A stretch of 64,000 nucleotides of DNA, taken from assembly GCA_963082975.1 (NCBI GenBank), contig OY720344.1, positions 35,394,033 to 35,458,032 of the forward strand. Reading direction: 5' to 3'. Within the stretch, counting starts at the first letter, position 1, and every line of letters begins with the position of its first letter. A model generated the notes under the pieces. It was not told the DNA's origin. It saw nothing but the letters and a program-made list of their open reading frames with translations, and ran no database searches. This DNA is from Labia minor (Eukaryota; Arthropoda; Insecta; Dermaptera; Spongiphoridae). This document shows positions 22,161-34,667 of the stretch, one piece after another. The translations under genes and the position numbers were made by a program.

Positions 22161-22381
22161 TAACATATACAATAATAATATATAATTAATTTACTGATTA
22201 AATTAAAATATATATTTTCTAAGAAAACAAATATATGTCTTATCTACTTATACTGATTGAAACAAAATGGATGAAAACCTTTTACATACAGACTTTCAAC
22301 CAAATACTACACTCGGGGGTACAGGGGGCGGAGCCCCCGTCTAGGTGTGAAGAGCGCCTGGAAGGCGCTCTGATCAGCTAG

Positions 22382-23209
22382 TTATAATATAAATAAATAA
22401 ACATAAATATTAAATAATAAAGTTATATCGATTGAATTTTCATCAGAAAAGATATAATTTCCCTAACGTTATTTATAATATTTAAGTTTGTTTAACGATA
22501 ATTAATTTCAAACTGAGTATCCAATGATATATATTTTAATTTATTATAATTCAATCATTATTTTGTTATGTGTATAAACAATGATAATACCTTGCTTTGG
22601 AGTATAATCAAAATATGCGTCAAACCTATAATTTTTGGGAATTGGATTTTTTCTATTTATATTTAATAATAAATTAACAAAAATTTGAATTTTTAAAAAT
22701 GAAAAAGAAAATAACAACAAATTAATTATTAACTTACCGTAAAGGATTCAATTGAATCTATAGAGTAATTACTGATCTCGGCTATTCCTCCATTAATTTG
22801 AAAAGTATTTAATTGATTAAACATCATCGAAACTTGAAATAGGGACCAACTTTGATATTGTATTCGAACTCTAAATCACCTTTCAAAGCGAAATATCTAT
22901 TTTAAGGACTTAGTATACTTCAAGAGGGTTATATATATATATTTATATATATATATATATATAAATTATCATGCTTATAATTTGTTTAAAATTTAATGAA
23001 AATAATTTAAAAGATTTTTTGGAAATTATACAGAAAATTGTATAAATAACAACAATAATTATTGTAAAATTAGTGCTAATAAGATGAATAATTGTACTAG
23101 AAAATGTTCTAGTTAATAATAGTTAATAATTAACTACAACCATGAAAATTGTGAATTATAACCCCTTAAATGTTTTCTTAAATATGTGGTAATACCAAAT
23201 TCAAACATA
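22382..23209. other. AT-rich DNA, nothing identified
   Basis: Contains (TA)n around 22930-22965. No gene recognised. Confidence 0.5.
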
Positions 23210-23590
23210 ATAATTGAAGTGTGAGTTCTTGCATACAAAAAAATTTAACCAAGGGTTTGTAAATTGATAACAAGAAAATGCATACAACTTACACAAGTCC
23301 AAAAGTGAAATAATCATCCTCAAAGTGTTACGAAGTGAAGACATTATAATAAATAATAAATAGTTAAAGCTTCTTAGCATTAAACGAATAGAGATAAATA
23401 ATATTAGGTTAAGAGAAATAGAAGAAATAAGCACGAAATTCCATAATAATAAGAAAACATTAGTAATAGTAACAATTGTACTGCTAATTTTTATCATCAC
23501 AATAATCATAGTAATCAAAAGTAGGAAATCATTAACTTGTTTAGGGAAATTAGTGAGGATCTGCAAAAAGCCTACACCACCAACATAAAA
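23210..23590 (+). pseudogene. Env-like membrane-anchor remnant of an LTR element
   Basis: The plus strand, with stops upstream, ends in a frame reading an amphipathic stretch, then a ~20-residue hydrophobic segment rich in Ile, Val and Leu, then a basic Cys-containing tail with stop at about 23590. A polypurine tract and an LTR follow directly. This is the order at the 3' end of env-bearing insect LTR elements (errantivirus type). Only the last ~60 residues are readable; the rest is broken or lies beyond recognition. The env assignment is inference from position and topology. Confidence 0.45.
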
Positions 23591-23617
23591 TTAACTATGT
23601 AAATTTTCTTCTTTGAA

Positions 23618-23630
23618 GGGCGGGGGAGTT
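23618..23630 (+). promoter_or_regulatory. Polypurine tract
   Basis: GGGCGGGGGAGTT sits directly between the env-like stop and the LTR start, in an otherwise A/T-rich region. Confidence 0.6.
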
Positions 23631-24150
23631 ATGTTCGTACTGTCAGATCACAGACCATCCCCAAAAATCCTACCTTATAAATAATAAACTATCAATTAAT
23701 AAAAGCCTACTTAATCAAAATTATAACATTTAAAATAAAACAAGTAAAGATGATTAAGATATGCAAACAGACAGATAACAAACACAAGAAAGGATGATTA
23801 AAATATGCAAACAGACAGATAGCTAAATTATATTTACAAAATCATATCCCCTAAAATAGATAATAAGATTCCATCTTTCATGACTCCCCCCTCCCCCACA
23901 CACTCTCTAAAAAGGGTTCCTCTCTATGTCGGATCTACCCTAAATATATGTAAGTGAATATGTAAGATCAGAGAGAGCTTTAGTTTTTTTCTGGAGTAAT
24001 CAATTATTATTATTAGATCCAACCTAAGTCAGATGACTAATTGCTGATTGTACTAATTTTACCTTCAAATAAAACTCTTCAAAACTTAATCCAATTGTGT
24101 TTTATTACTGAATGATTCCTGTAAATAACGAAATTCGTTAATTAAGAATC
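23627..24150 (+). repeat. LTR of the env-bearing element (single copy)
   Basis: Begins AGTTATGTTCGTACTG after the polypurine tract. Contains a pyrimidine-rich block (GACTCCCCCCTCCCCCACAC) and AATAAA at about 24068. The likely end is at or shortly after TTCGTTAATT (about 24145). A 30-40 bp direct duplication (GGATGATTAA...GCAAACAGACAGATA) lies at 23747-23822. The 5' LTR is not in the window next to it. Confidence 0.55.
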
Positions 24151-24560
24151 ATAACCTAGACACATAATTATATTCTTAAAAATTTACATCACTAATAATG
24201 TATAAAAATAATTGAAAAATCTATAGTTATAAATATGTATCAAAATATTCCAGACAGATCGTGATTGATAGATAAATATCTTATTTCATATGTAAATAGA
24301 CTACCGGAAAAATAAAAGTATGTACAAATGCATTAATTTGTAACCTTAAAAAACTAACCAAATAAGTAGACAAATGCTATGATTAAATTTCATTCCGTTA
24401 ATTAAACTTTTTCGTGGTCTTTGGATTTTTCCCGCTCGTAGATTTATTTGATTAATATTTCAAGGTTACAAGTCGTTGCTTGGACAAGAAGAAAAGATTC
24501 AAAATGTGAAATGGTGGCAACTTAATAACTGCTCTAACAACAATTCTAAGATTGATAGAT

Positions 24561-25161
24561 TTTTACTATCTCGCCAGAGATAGTATTTTTTCGATGCTGA
24601 GATTTTGATGTTTTTATACGTTTTGAAGGTTCCTGAATCATTTTCACTAAGGTCGAGAAAAATGTCTGCCTGTGTGTGTGTGTATGTGTGTATGTATGTA
24701 GACAAGATTACGCAAAATCAGTTTGAGTTAGAATCATAAAATTTGGTACATGGGCATTATTCAAAATTCATAGTTTTCTATCAACTTTTGAGAAATGTAG
24801 CTCAACCGGAAGAGGGTCATTACCTACAACGTTTTGATATTTTTTTTCCTTTAAAGTGACCGTAAAAATAAAGATATATGTTTGATAATTTTTCACATGA
24901 TTAAAAATTGTATAAAACTACTATATATAGATATTTCAGCTTGATTGAATCGCTGAAAGTACCAGAATTAATTTTTTAACACTGCAAATCTCACGCGCCA
25001 ACATGTGACGTGGTGCCATCATCAAAGAGCCAAACATGCGCTGGTTTAATAAATATTAGTTATTAATTTTAATTTATAATTTATAATTAATAAATATAAT
25101 ATATTATGTTATTTAATCCAATTCTCAAATTGCGAGATAGTCGAGTGGAGACACTCCAGCT
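24561..25161 (+). mobile_element. HINE-A copy 2
   Basis: The 5' palindrome ACTATCTC-GCCA-GAGATAGT, the TGTGTG/TATG core, and the 3' GCGAGATAGT followed by hairpin TGGAG-ACA-CTCCA. The 5' ACTATCTCGC is the inverted copy of the 3' GCGAGATAGT. It is full length (~600 bp) and non-coding. Confidence 0.75.
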
Positions 25162-26525
25162 AATTTTATCTAAAGTGTAGAATATTAAATTAAGCATAAA
25201 ATATATACTCTTTATTTTTACTTTTATTTATATTTCTCAACGTTTATTTTTCATATTAATATGAACGAAATTTGATTTACGTATACATATATGTATAAAA
25301 ATAATAAATTTTACTAAATTTCTTAAAATCCACCTATAAACTTAACTTAAACTAGATTTTATACAATTATTGAAAATGGATTAAATTGATACAAATATAT
25401 ATTAGTTAAGATTTCAGATAGTCTTTGTATATACTATTATAATTATCTTAGATAAAGACAGAATGAGTTTTGAAGGGAGTAATAAGCTATTGAACTGAAT
25501 CTGATTTTTAAGACATCTTAAGAGCCCTAAATTTCCCATTAAATCTTGTACAACACAAGATCTGGATTTGTGAGGGATTAGACGTCATCGTAATTAGTTG
25601 CAATTTGAAGATCAACTCTTTTCTCAAATTGATTAATACAAAATGACCAAAGAAAGGATTATGATAATACATATGTCGAGGGAACGAATCTCCAGTTGAA
25701 AATAATTAATTAAATACATAATAATCTAAATTATCAAATAAAAAAGAAGTTTGGCAAATTATAGAATGATAATATCTGATTAATTTCTTGTTTGATCTTT
25801 AATAAATTAAAAAGTTATGTTGGAAAAAAATAAGTGTGGAGATTATGATTAATTATCATTTTGTGATTTGAAAAAAAGCCTTAAAAATATTTCAAGATAA
25901 TGTTTATTTTTAAATTTAGATTTTCCATGATTGTCACTAATTGGGTTAAATTAAAAAGCTGAATATTTTCTTCAATTACGGTTGTGACAAGTGATTGAAG
26001 AATTGAATAGAATAAAGAGTAAAGAGTGTGGAAGATATTGAATGCAAAATCTTGGCTTCTCCTAATAATCATTTTTTCAAAAATGTATTTATGTATTCAT
26101 TAGAAAAATATTTTTATTAAATTAATTTAATGTCAATTAGAAATTTCAAACTCTCATTTAGAATAAGGTTGTTATTTGAGTAAATATATATTATATATCA
26201 ATCCTTTTAATATTAATATTCTTGTGTTAATATTTCATTTTAATTACTTTTTTCGAGTGCATGTAAAATTAACAACAATAAATTATGGTTATAAGTATTG
26301 TAATAATTCTAAAGTTTTTAAGATATTTTTTTTTATTTGTGTTCTTTTAAAATATTTGACATTTTTTTATTTATTTTTTTTAATTATCAATTAATATTTA
26401 TTTTATTAATTAGTTGTCTCTCTATAATTATTTTCAGTGAAGTAAATCTGCTTTATATGAAAGGAAAGAATTGTATTTTTAGTTTACATGGTTGTTATGG
26501 TTACGATATAACATATCTATCTATC
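25162..26525. other. AT-rich DNA, nothing identified
   Basis: Short open frames with Ile/Phe/Tyr-rich translations only. No transposon ends recognised. Confidence 0.55.
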
Positions 26526-26790
26526 TAACTAATCTTATTATGCTAGCTAAAATTGTATCTATCTATCTATGTAAATGGGTCCCTCAGAAACCGCTCTAAC
26601 GATTTTTTTGAAATTCACACCATAGATAGTAGTTATAAAGAAAAATCGAGTTTTATTGATCACATCTCTGGGAAAAATAATCTTCATTAGTTTTTTCTTA
26701 ATTTAAATAGATATGACGTCACAAATGATGTTACCAAGCCCTTCATGTCGTCACAACCACCGCTTCCTTATATCTCCTTATATCTTATAA
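26526..26790 (+). repeat. Family D repeat
   Basis: TCTAACTAATCTTATTATGC with a CTAGCTAAAATTGTAT block, then CCGCTCTAACGATTTTTTTG and GACGTCA motifs. It runs directly into a 5'-truncated HINE-A at about 26815. Confidence 0.55.
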
Positions 26791-26814
26791 ATAAAATAAA
26801 ATTAAAAATTAGAA

Positions 26815-27324
<510 letters not shown>

Positions 27325-27343
27325 TATTTTTAATTTAATTAGC

Positions 27344-27372
27344 GAGCGGAGGCTCGGGGTCCCGGTACTTGT
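27344..27372 (-). repeat. Single inverted copy of the CCGAGCCTC motif
   Basis: GGAGGCTCGGGGTCCCGGTACTT is the reverse complement of the block repeated at 29582 and 29663 (AAGTACCGGGACCCCGAGCC). It abuts the HINE-A 3' end. Confidence 0.65.
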
Positions 27373-28043
27373 AATATTATACTCCCATAATTTTTTTGTT
27401 AATAAAATTGGCCCTAATTCCATTAATTACTAATTAATATTTAAGTAATTATTAGTCTATGTGTTATTTTGATGTCTAAGCTATATTATTGTAAAATTTC
27501 ATTAAAATCTATTCAGTATTTTTATTTTAAGAATAACAAACATCGTTGCAAACATTCGCCTTTATAAAATATATATTAGATATTAGATTAGAAGTTTTAT
27601 ATTTAAAAATTAATTAGGTTACACGATACAAAAACATTAATATTCATTCTAGCAATTCTCACAATAATTTTTTAAAATATAATATACAATTTTATTTTAT
27701 TTCTAATAATTAAATATAATTTAAATTATTTAATCTATTCTAAAAGTTCACATTTTATTTAGTTTAACAATATCATCATATATTATAATTTTTTAATTGA
27801 AAAAAGATGTTCTTTAATTATCATTTGAAATTAATATCAATTAAAAAATAGATTGTTTTTAAAAAAAAACTGTATGCAGATTATATAATATATATATAAT
27901 AATAATAATAATAATATAAATGATAATAAAACATAAGTATGTACCTTTTATCAAAAACCAAATTGAATCATTGTAATGTTTTGATTTGGACTCAGGTTGT
28001 TTACTTCTGATGTAGATAGTAGATATATCTGAATCGATTCTTT
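27373..28043. other. AT-rich DNA, nothing identified
   Basis: Contains (TAA)n at about 27899-27915. No gene recognised. Confidence 0.55.
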
Positions 28044-28666
28044 AATTACTACCTCGCCAGAGATAGTATTGCGATCACGAAAATTTTCGATGTTGAGATT
28101 TTGATGTTTTTATACGTTTTGAAGGTTCCTGAATCATTTTCACTAAGGTTGAGAAAAATGTCTGTGTGTGTGTGTATGTGTGTGTGTGTGTATGTATGTA
28201 AGCAAGATTACGCAAAAACGGTTTGAGCTAGAATGATGCAATTTGGTACATGGACATTATTCAAAATTCATAGTTTTCTATCAACTTTTGAGAAATGTAG
28301 CTCAACCGGAAGAGGGTCATTACCTACAACGTTTTGATTTTTTTTCCTCTAAAGTGACCGTAAAAATAAAGATATATGTTTGATAATTTTTCACATGATT
28401 AATAATTGTATAAAACTGCTATATATAGAATTTCAGCTTGATTGAATCGCTGAAAGTACCAGAATTAATTTTTTAACACTGCAAATCTCACGCGCCAACA
28501 TGTGCCATGGTGCCATCAATAAAAAACCAAACATGCGCTGGTTTAATAAATATTATTTATTAACTTTAATTTATAATTAATTAAATTTAATTTAATTTAC
28601 ATATAATATATTATGTTATTTAATCCAATTCAAATTGCGAGATAGTCGAGTGGAGACACTCCAGCT
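28044..28666 (+). mobile_element. HINE-A copy 4
   Basis: Full-length copy: CTCGCCAGAGATAGTATTGC at the 5' end, a long TGTG/TATG core near 28158-28200, and the 3' GCGAGATAGT plus hairpin ending CCAGCT. Confidence 0.75.
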
Positions 28667-28849
28667 TATTTTTTATTGTTTACGTTTTCAGTTAGGTATA
28701 CTCACACTATGAAATAGGATTTCAATGAATTGATTAAATATTTTCGATTAATAAAATTAGATTACATTTTAAAATGCGAGATGTTAAATTGTGGTTTGTG
28801 TCAAATTAAATTTACTATAAATAAAATATTCACGTTTAGGGAGTTCAGT

Positions 28850-29440
28850 ATAGGTAAGCACCATCTTCATTCAAATTTCAAGGCGACCTATGATACAGTC
28901 AGGTCTATCATTCAATGGTGAGCTTTGACATCCCGGTACTATCTCTTTGTGAGACATCGTCTTTGAGTGGTTAGAGAGCTTCACATAACTTGGATCTAAA
29001 GTAAATCGCAGGGGAGATACATCGGAGAGAGAGAGAGAGTAGATTTAGGCCATGATCAAACAAGACCCGCTATAATTAGCTGCTTTGAGAGGAAGATGCT
29101 AAGAAAAATATATGGACCGTTCAAGGAAAAAATGGTGAATGGAGAAGAAGACATAATAGAGAGTTTGGGAACCCTTCGGTGATACTGCATAAGGTCTGAA
29201 AGGCTCAAATGGGCAGGCCATTTGATGGGAATGATAAGGACACTGCAAAAAAATTTTCTCTCCAATCCTGGAAGAAAAAGAAGGTATGGAAGGCCAAGAA
29301 TCAGATAGCTGGAAATTGAGAAGGACGTAAGAAAATCTCTGAGATATGCTAACTGAAGGAGGGTTGCTCTAAATCGGGACAGATAGCAATGACTTCCTCT
29401 TCCTTAGAGTTATAACGTTGCAGATGATGAGATATTAAAA
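28850..29440 (+). pseudogene. Second RTE-like LINE remnant
   Basis: At 28853-28920 a frame reads 'HHLHSNFKATYDTV', the RT motif A block (F-K-A-x-YD). After a deletion comes 'GSKVNRRGDTSE', 'CFERKMLRKIYGPF', 'SERLKWAGHLMGM', 'RRYGRPRIR' and a terminal 'YNVADDE'. Order and motifs match RTE/jockey-like RT C-terminal parts, but the sequence differs from the 'HVARMGEE' LINE elsewhere in the window, so it is a separate family. Many stops and a (GA)n at 29020-29040. Confidence 0.7.
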
Positions 29441-29581
29441 TAATATTGGAGTGATTGTTTGGTGTTAAAGAATAACTATATATATAGTAATAACAAATAT
29501 TTATAAAACAAATAAGGTAAGATTTATTACATCAAAGCATAATACATAAATTAATTAATTTGTTTATGCTATAAGAACAAG

Positions 29582-29775
29582 TACCGGGACCCCGAGCCTC
29601 GGCTCGGTACTTAAGTTAAAAAAAAATGATTCATTATTATTGGGTTTGGCTGATAATATTAATACCGGGACCCCGAGCCTCGGCTCGGTACTTAAGTTAA
29701 AAAAAATGATTCATTATTATTGAATTTGGCTGGTAATATTAATACCTGGGACACCGAGCTATTGCTCGACCCTTT
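29582..29775 (+). repeat. Tandem repeat, ~81-bp unit with palindromic core
   Basis: TACCGGGACCCCGAGCC starts at 29582 and 29663, with a degenerate third start at 29743. Each unit has the self-complementary CCGAGCCTCGGCTCGG followed by A/T-rich filler. A further degenerate core (ACACCGAGCTATCGCTCGAC) is at about 30227. Confidence 0.8.
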
Positions 29776-30819
29776 AAAAAATATTGATATACAATTTTTT
29801 AATAAAATCTCATATCAAAAAAGAAAATTTATTAAAAATTAAAAATAAAAAAATATAAACATCTCCTTTTTATTATTTATCTAAAAATTCATATTTTAAT
29901 TTTTATATAACCTACAAATCATTTTTTTTCTTAAAATATAGTTGTAATAAATAATTTTAACAAAAACAAAAAATAATATAATTTAGTCATTTTAATTGAC
30001 ATTTTGAAAATATTTTATTATTCATAAAAAATTTAAAATAATATATTCTGTTTTTTTATTTTAGACAATGATAAAATTGGATTTCTTAAAATGACCCATT
30101 AAAAATTTGTTTCCTAAAATGTTTCAAATAAATTAAAATAAATTGATTTTCATTTCAATATATAAAAACCTTTTCAAATTTACTTGATCAAATAAAATAA
30201 TTGATCCTATATTATATATACATCGAACACCGAGCTATCGCTCGACCCTTTCATAAATAAATAACAAAATTGTATCAAATACCATTTATTATTCAATATT
30301 ATTACAATCATTCACACCAATATTAATATTAGATCATTACATCAATCTAATTAAAATTAATATAACTTAAATATAATTTTTTTTTTTTTTTTTTTTTTTA
30401 TTTATAGTGTGTTAGGGGAAAGCTAATCTTAAACAATTTTTAAAAAGTTTGATGTATGGATATATGTGTTCATGCAATGAAAACAGATATCGGTATAACA
30501 AATATTTTTTAATTTTATTTAATATTTATAATATAAATAATAAGATATAAGAAGCGGTGGCTTGATTGAATAAATGTGTTAAAATTTAAACAAATTCAAA
30601 TATTCTTTTATATACAATTGTAATAATAAATAATAATGATTTGATAAAGGATATAACTTTAATTTGGGCGCCAAGATAATAAGGGTTGATAAAAATAAAC
30701 TTTCACAAAATATTTGTATATTGTTAACGGGTTTAATAGAAAGAAAGAAAACAAAAATAAAGATAAATTTACCAAATATTTCAGAACATGGAACATATAA
30801 ACATAAATTTAAGGATTGA
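29776..30819. other. AT-rich DNA, nothing identified
   Basis: Includes a poly-T run at about 30378-30399 and family-D-like debris near 30470-30560 (AGATATAAGAAGCGGTGG). Confidence 0.5.
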
Positions 30820-31037
30820 GTACCATGCCCTATCTCATCAGCTCAATGGTTTCACAACGACTCCAACGACTGTCTATCATAGCGAGCCAAGGGCTGCTAA
30901 GATCTTTAGGGGAATCCCTTTTAGTTTGCGCGGGCTCCATCTGAGCAGCACCTCCTGGGAGCCAATTCCAGTGGATGAGTTCACCAGGTTTAAATATAAT
31001 TACAAATAAAATAAATGGTCCGCCCGTTACACACACA
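30820..31037. other. GC-richer unidentified island
   Basis: About 220 bp of balanced composition inside very A/T-rich DNA, open on the plus strand (30788-31009) and on the minus strand (31036-30830). I recognise neither product. It could be an exon, a processed pseudogene fragment or part of an unknown element. No splice sites were convincing. Confidence 0.35.
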
Positions 31038-31123
31038 TATTATATACAATTTAATATTATTTTATATATATTTATATTATTGAATATATGTGTTAAAATT
31101 TAAACAAATTCAATTTTAAGAAT

Positions 31124-31125
<2 letters not shown>

Positions 31126-31156
<31 letters not shown>
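31126..31156. repeat. (TA)n microsatellite
   Basis: A pure TA run. Confidence 0.85.
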
Positions 31157-31161
<5 letters not shown>

Positions 31162-31479
31162 GAAAGAAATTGTTTTTAAAATATCCTAAATAATATGTAA
31201 CAATTTTCAAGATAGAAATTTATTACAATATTACTATTATTAAATGTTGCATCATTGCATCAATCTGATTAAAATGAATGGAACTTCGGGTACTCAATAA
31301 TAATAAATAAATATTATTAATAAATATTAAATGATATTTTAGTGAAGAAATATTAAAAATTATAAAACTATCTAAAACTTAATTAATAAAATAAAATAAA
31401 AGAACAATGAATAAATAAATATAAAATAGTAATTTATTAAAAAATAATAGATTAAAAAAAAAAAAAAAAAAACTATTTT

Positions 31480-31545
31480 CCGCCGGTTTCGATCCTGCGA
31501 AGTTGAATTGTCAGAAAGTCGCTCTACCCAATAGACTAATAATAC
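31480..31545 (-). repeat. tRNA-like sequence (pseudo-tRNA or SINE head)
   Basis: On the minus strand, TATTGGGTAGAGCGACTTTC resembles an A box/D arm, and CGCAGGATCGAAACCGGCG resembles a T arm with one mismatch in the loop. A poly-A (plus strand) run adjoins it. The anticodon arm is not convincing, so this is not called a functional tRNA. Confidence 0.4.
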
Positions 31546-31794
31546 TTAGATGATGAAAACGACATTTTTTACTTTCTTAGCAAGACGTATATGTTTTTTG
31601 TTTTTGTTTTTGTTTTTTTTTTGAGAGAGATTAATAAATATCTATATATATTTTATTAAAAATAAATATTTTTAATTTTATTTCGAAATTAAATAATAAA
31701 TTTTAAAATATTTTAAATAAAAAAAAATATTAATACAATTTCAGTTAAAAAATAAAAATGGATGCTAATTTTGACGTTTTCCATATATAATTTT

Positions 31795-31980
31795 TAATTA
31801 AGAAATTAATAATGAAAATGAATTTTTCAAGAGATGTGATCAATAAAACTCAATTTTTCTTTATAGATACTATATCTAGTGTAAATTTGAAAAAAATCGT
31901 TAGAGCGGTTTTTGAGAACCAATGGCTATATATATATACAATTTTAGCTAGCATAATAAGATAAGATAGACAATTTATTT
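31795..31980 (-). repeat. Family D repeat fragment, inverted
   Basis: Contains AATCGTTAGAGCGGTTTTTG and ACAATTTTAGCTAGCATAAT, the reverse complement of the copy at 26526. Confidence 0.55.
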
Positions 31981-34667
31981 GCATAAAGACATCAACTTCA
32001 GCAATTCCACTACAATATGTTTTAATATGGTAAATTAGTGAAGAATTTTTTTTCTGATTTAGGAGGGCTCAAGTCCATGGTAGATTAAAAAAATAATGTT
32101 CATATTATATTATTTTTATATATATTTCTTTTTAAAATTAATAATAATTGTCCAAATTAGTTTTTTATACCTTTTGTCATTTATCAAAATATTATAAAAT
32201 TGTAAGTATAATTGTTGGTGTTAAATTTAGTAATTTGTTTTAAAAAAAATGACACATATTCTTTTTCATTATTGTGAATTATTTGATAATCTATGTATAA
32301 AGCTCTCGTGCACGATTTCTATAATAACTTTTCCACTCCCACCTAATATATTTTCAGTCAGAAACTGGATACTTTTTAATTCAACGAGTTATTCGTCGAT
32401 TTATGCTATATGATATATAACTGTTTGCAAATAACTTTGCACAGTTACAAGTAACTAATTTTAACTAAGATAAATTATATTATTAATCTAATTTAAAAAA
32501 AGATATTTATGAGTTTATTTATCTATCTATCTATCTATTCGTGTATATATAGGTATATTTATAAATTAAAAAAACAATATAAATTCATTAGAGTTCCTCC
32601 TCCTGTATGAATAATGAATTATTATCGATAAATTCAAAATATATACTTTTTCATGATTAGCGGAAGTTTGCAAACAAATAATAATGTTAATTAAGTAATA
32701 ATATTATTTGATTTGTGGTTGTTTAAATGATCAATTTTCTTAAACTAATATAATTCATTTAATTTGAACGTTAAATAAATAAATGATAATAACTTTCTGA
32801 TTCTCTCTTATATGATTCAATTATTCAAAATTATTGAGATTAATTTGGTGGTAAAAATACTTAGAAGGGAGACTATTTTTTCTAGAACGATTTCAAAATC
32901 ATATATCCAGTAATATTTATTGGAAAATTAATTTAGAACAAAGTAATTAACTTAATAATATTGTATGTATATTATATTTGAATAGTTTATTGAAAATATC
33001 CATTCATTTGGATAATTTTCTTTTATCTTTGAATATCAATGTCTATGTCTATGTTTATGCATATATGTATTCGATATCATTCGACAGTAACCAATTTAGA
33101 AGAAAATAAAAACGAAGATTATCCTATTACAATAAAAATAAAAATATATGACCAAGGTTTGACATAAAATTCTCTAATCCTGTCTTCTCTTGTAAACCCA
33201 AATTCCCCTTCTCATGAGTAATCGATATTACAAAAAGTTTAAATTTCATTACCTATTATCTTTTTAATATAAGCATGAAATTGAAAGTAATTATGCTAAT
33301 TGTTTTTTTTTGTAGATTATATCTTTGGCAAACAGTTGCCATCTGCCTGAAAAGATGAAGAGAGAACGCACATGTTTGAGGGATAATATTGCCCAGGGAA
33401 AAGGGGAGGGGGATTCCCAAACAGCCATTACGAATTCAAATCATACCTATATGAATTTCATCTCCATACCTTTATTTGCATGCACATCTGGTGTTAAAAA
33501 AAATTATATATATATATATATTTGATCAATAAACATGAAATAATTTTTTTTTATAAAAAAATATTCGTAAGATTAATTTATATTTTTATTTTTATATATC
33601 TTGCAATTTTTTTTAATTTAATAATATAAATATCCTTTCTTTTTTATATTTATTATTTTAAATTTTAAATCTATATACACGTAATATATTTTGAGTCCAG
33701 TTCTAATTATTTTTTAAATTTTTATTTTCTTGATTTACTATTAGAAAAAAATATTAATTGTTAATTTAATTCTTTTTCGTTGTTGATAATCAATTAATTT
33801 GTGGATTAATTAACTTAGATAATTAACATATGAGAGTTAATTGATCCAATTTAATTATTAAATAAATTAATGAATTAGCATTTCGATTAGGAATGATAGA
33901 TCTATTGTACCAAATTATATTCAAACTAATTACGGAATTAATATAATTCTACGTTATTATGATATAAAGTGAAAATGTCAAAAATGTATATATTTTTATA
34001 TGGAGGTTTATATGGTATATACCTATATACAATATATAAAATGAATATTAAATGGAAAAAATCAATTTTCATTTTTTTAGACAGAATAAAGAGATCTATT
34101 TATTTGTATTGAAATACTCGAATACATTTTCCTTTAAATAAAATATAACTCATGTTGAAACTTTGTTCTGCTCTTCTATTATTAAATGGTAATTAAGAAG
34201 TAATTAATTCAAAGTTTGAAAACATTTTTTATTTGTCTTTTATTTATATACTATATATAATTTTCTAGTTAAAAATGAATTAAATACTTTCTTTATAAAT
34301 AAACAAATTTATCAATTTTTTGTCTCAATTTGATCATAACTACTTTCTTATGAGATTAGGATTTATTTTAGTTTGAATATTTTATGGAAAATCAAAAATT
34401 CTGTTCCTTCGAATCTTTAGAATTAATAACTAGGAGCTTAATAACTCGGAATTGAATAAATTGAAAGATATCTTATAATCCGAAAATCATCCCTAGTTAA
34501 AAAAATAAATAAATCAACTACTATACTATATATACACTTTAATATTAGTAACAGTAGCTAGTTAGAACACCTTGAGAACTCATCATATGTGCTTTATAAT
34601 TTACTTTATATTATTATATATTTTGTTGAGTCTTTTCATTATTTTTGTTTTTCAACATATAAAAAAA
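31981..34667. other. AT-rich DNA with one weak candidate exon
   Basis: Largely featureless. At 33316 a poly-T/TGTAG acceptor-like sequence is followed by a 69-codon open frame of normal composition (to 33525) reading 'SLANSCHLPEKMKRERTC' and 'GKGEGDSQTAI'. I do not recognise it and see no matching donor. It may be chance. Confidence 0.4.

Larger units (their letters stand above)
20713..22381 (+). mobile_element. Non-autonomous Helitron, 1.7 kb, with nested elements
   Basis: Starts TCTATATATATAAAAGGC, then a TGTCTGTCTGTC run and a block ending GGCGCTACACA. Ends with GAGCGCC...GGCGCTC and CAGCTAG before T. A HINE-B copy (21402-21714) and a LINE tail (21955-22160) lie inside. It is possible that the 5' and 3' ends belong to two overlapping Helitrons. 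Confidence 0.65.

Noticed and set aside
18348-22381. CRISPR-like or other prokaryotic repeat systems
   Set aside because: Repeats are classic eukaryotic transposon families; no regular spacer array or cas-like gene exists in the window.
29582-30260. Helitron 3' ends at the CCGAGCCTCGGCTCGG motif
   Set aside because: A hairpin is present but no CTRR end or A/T insertion border follows in a constant position.
31480-31545. Functional tRNA gene
   Set aside because: A and B boxes are only approximate and no proper anticodon stem or acceptor pairing was found; kept as a tRNA-like repeat.
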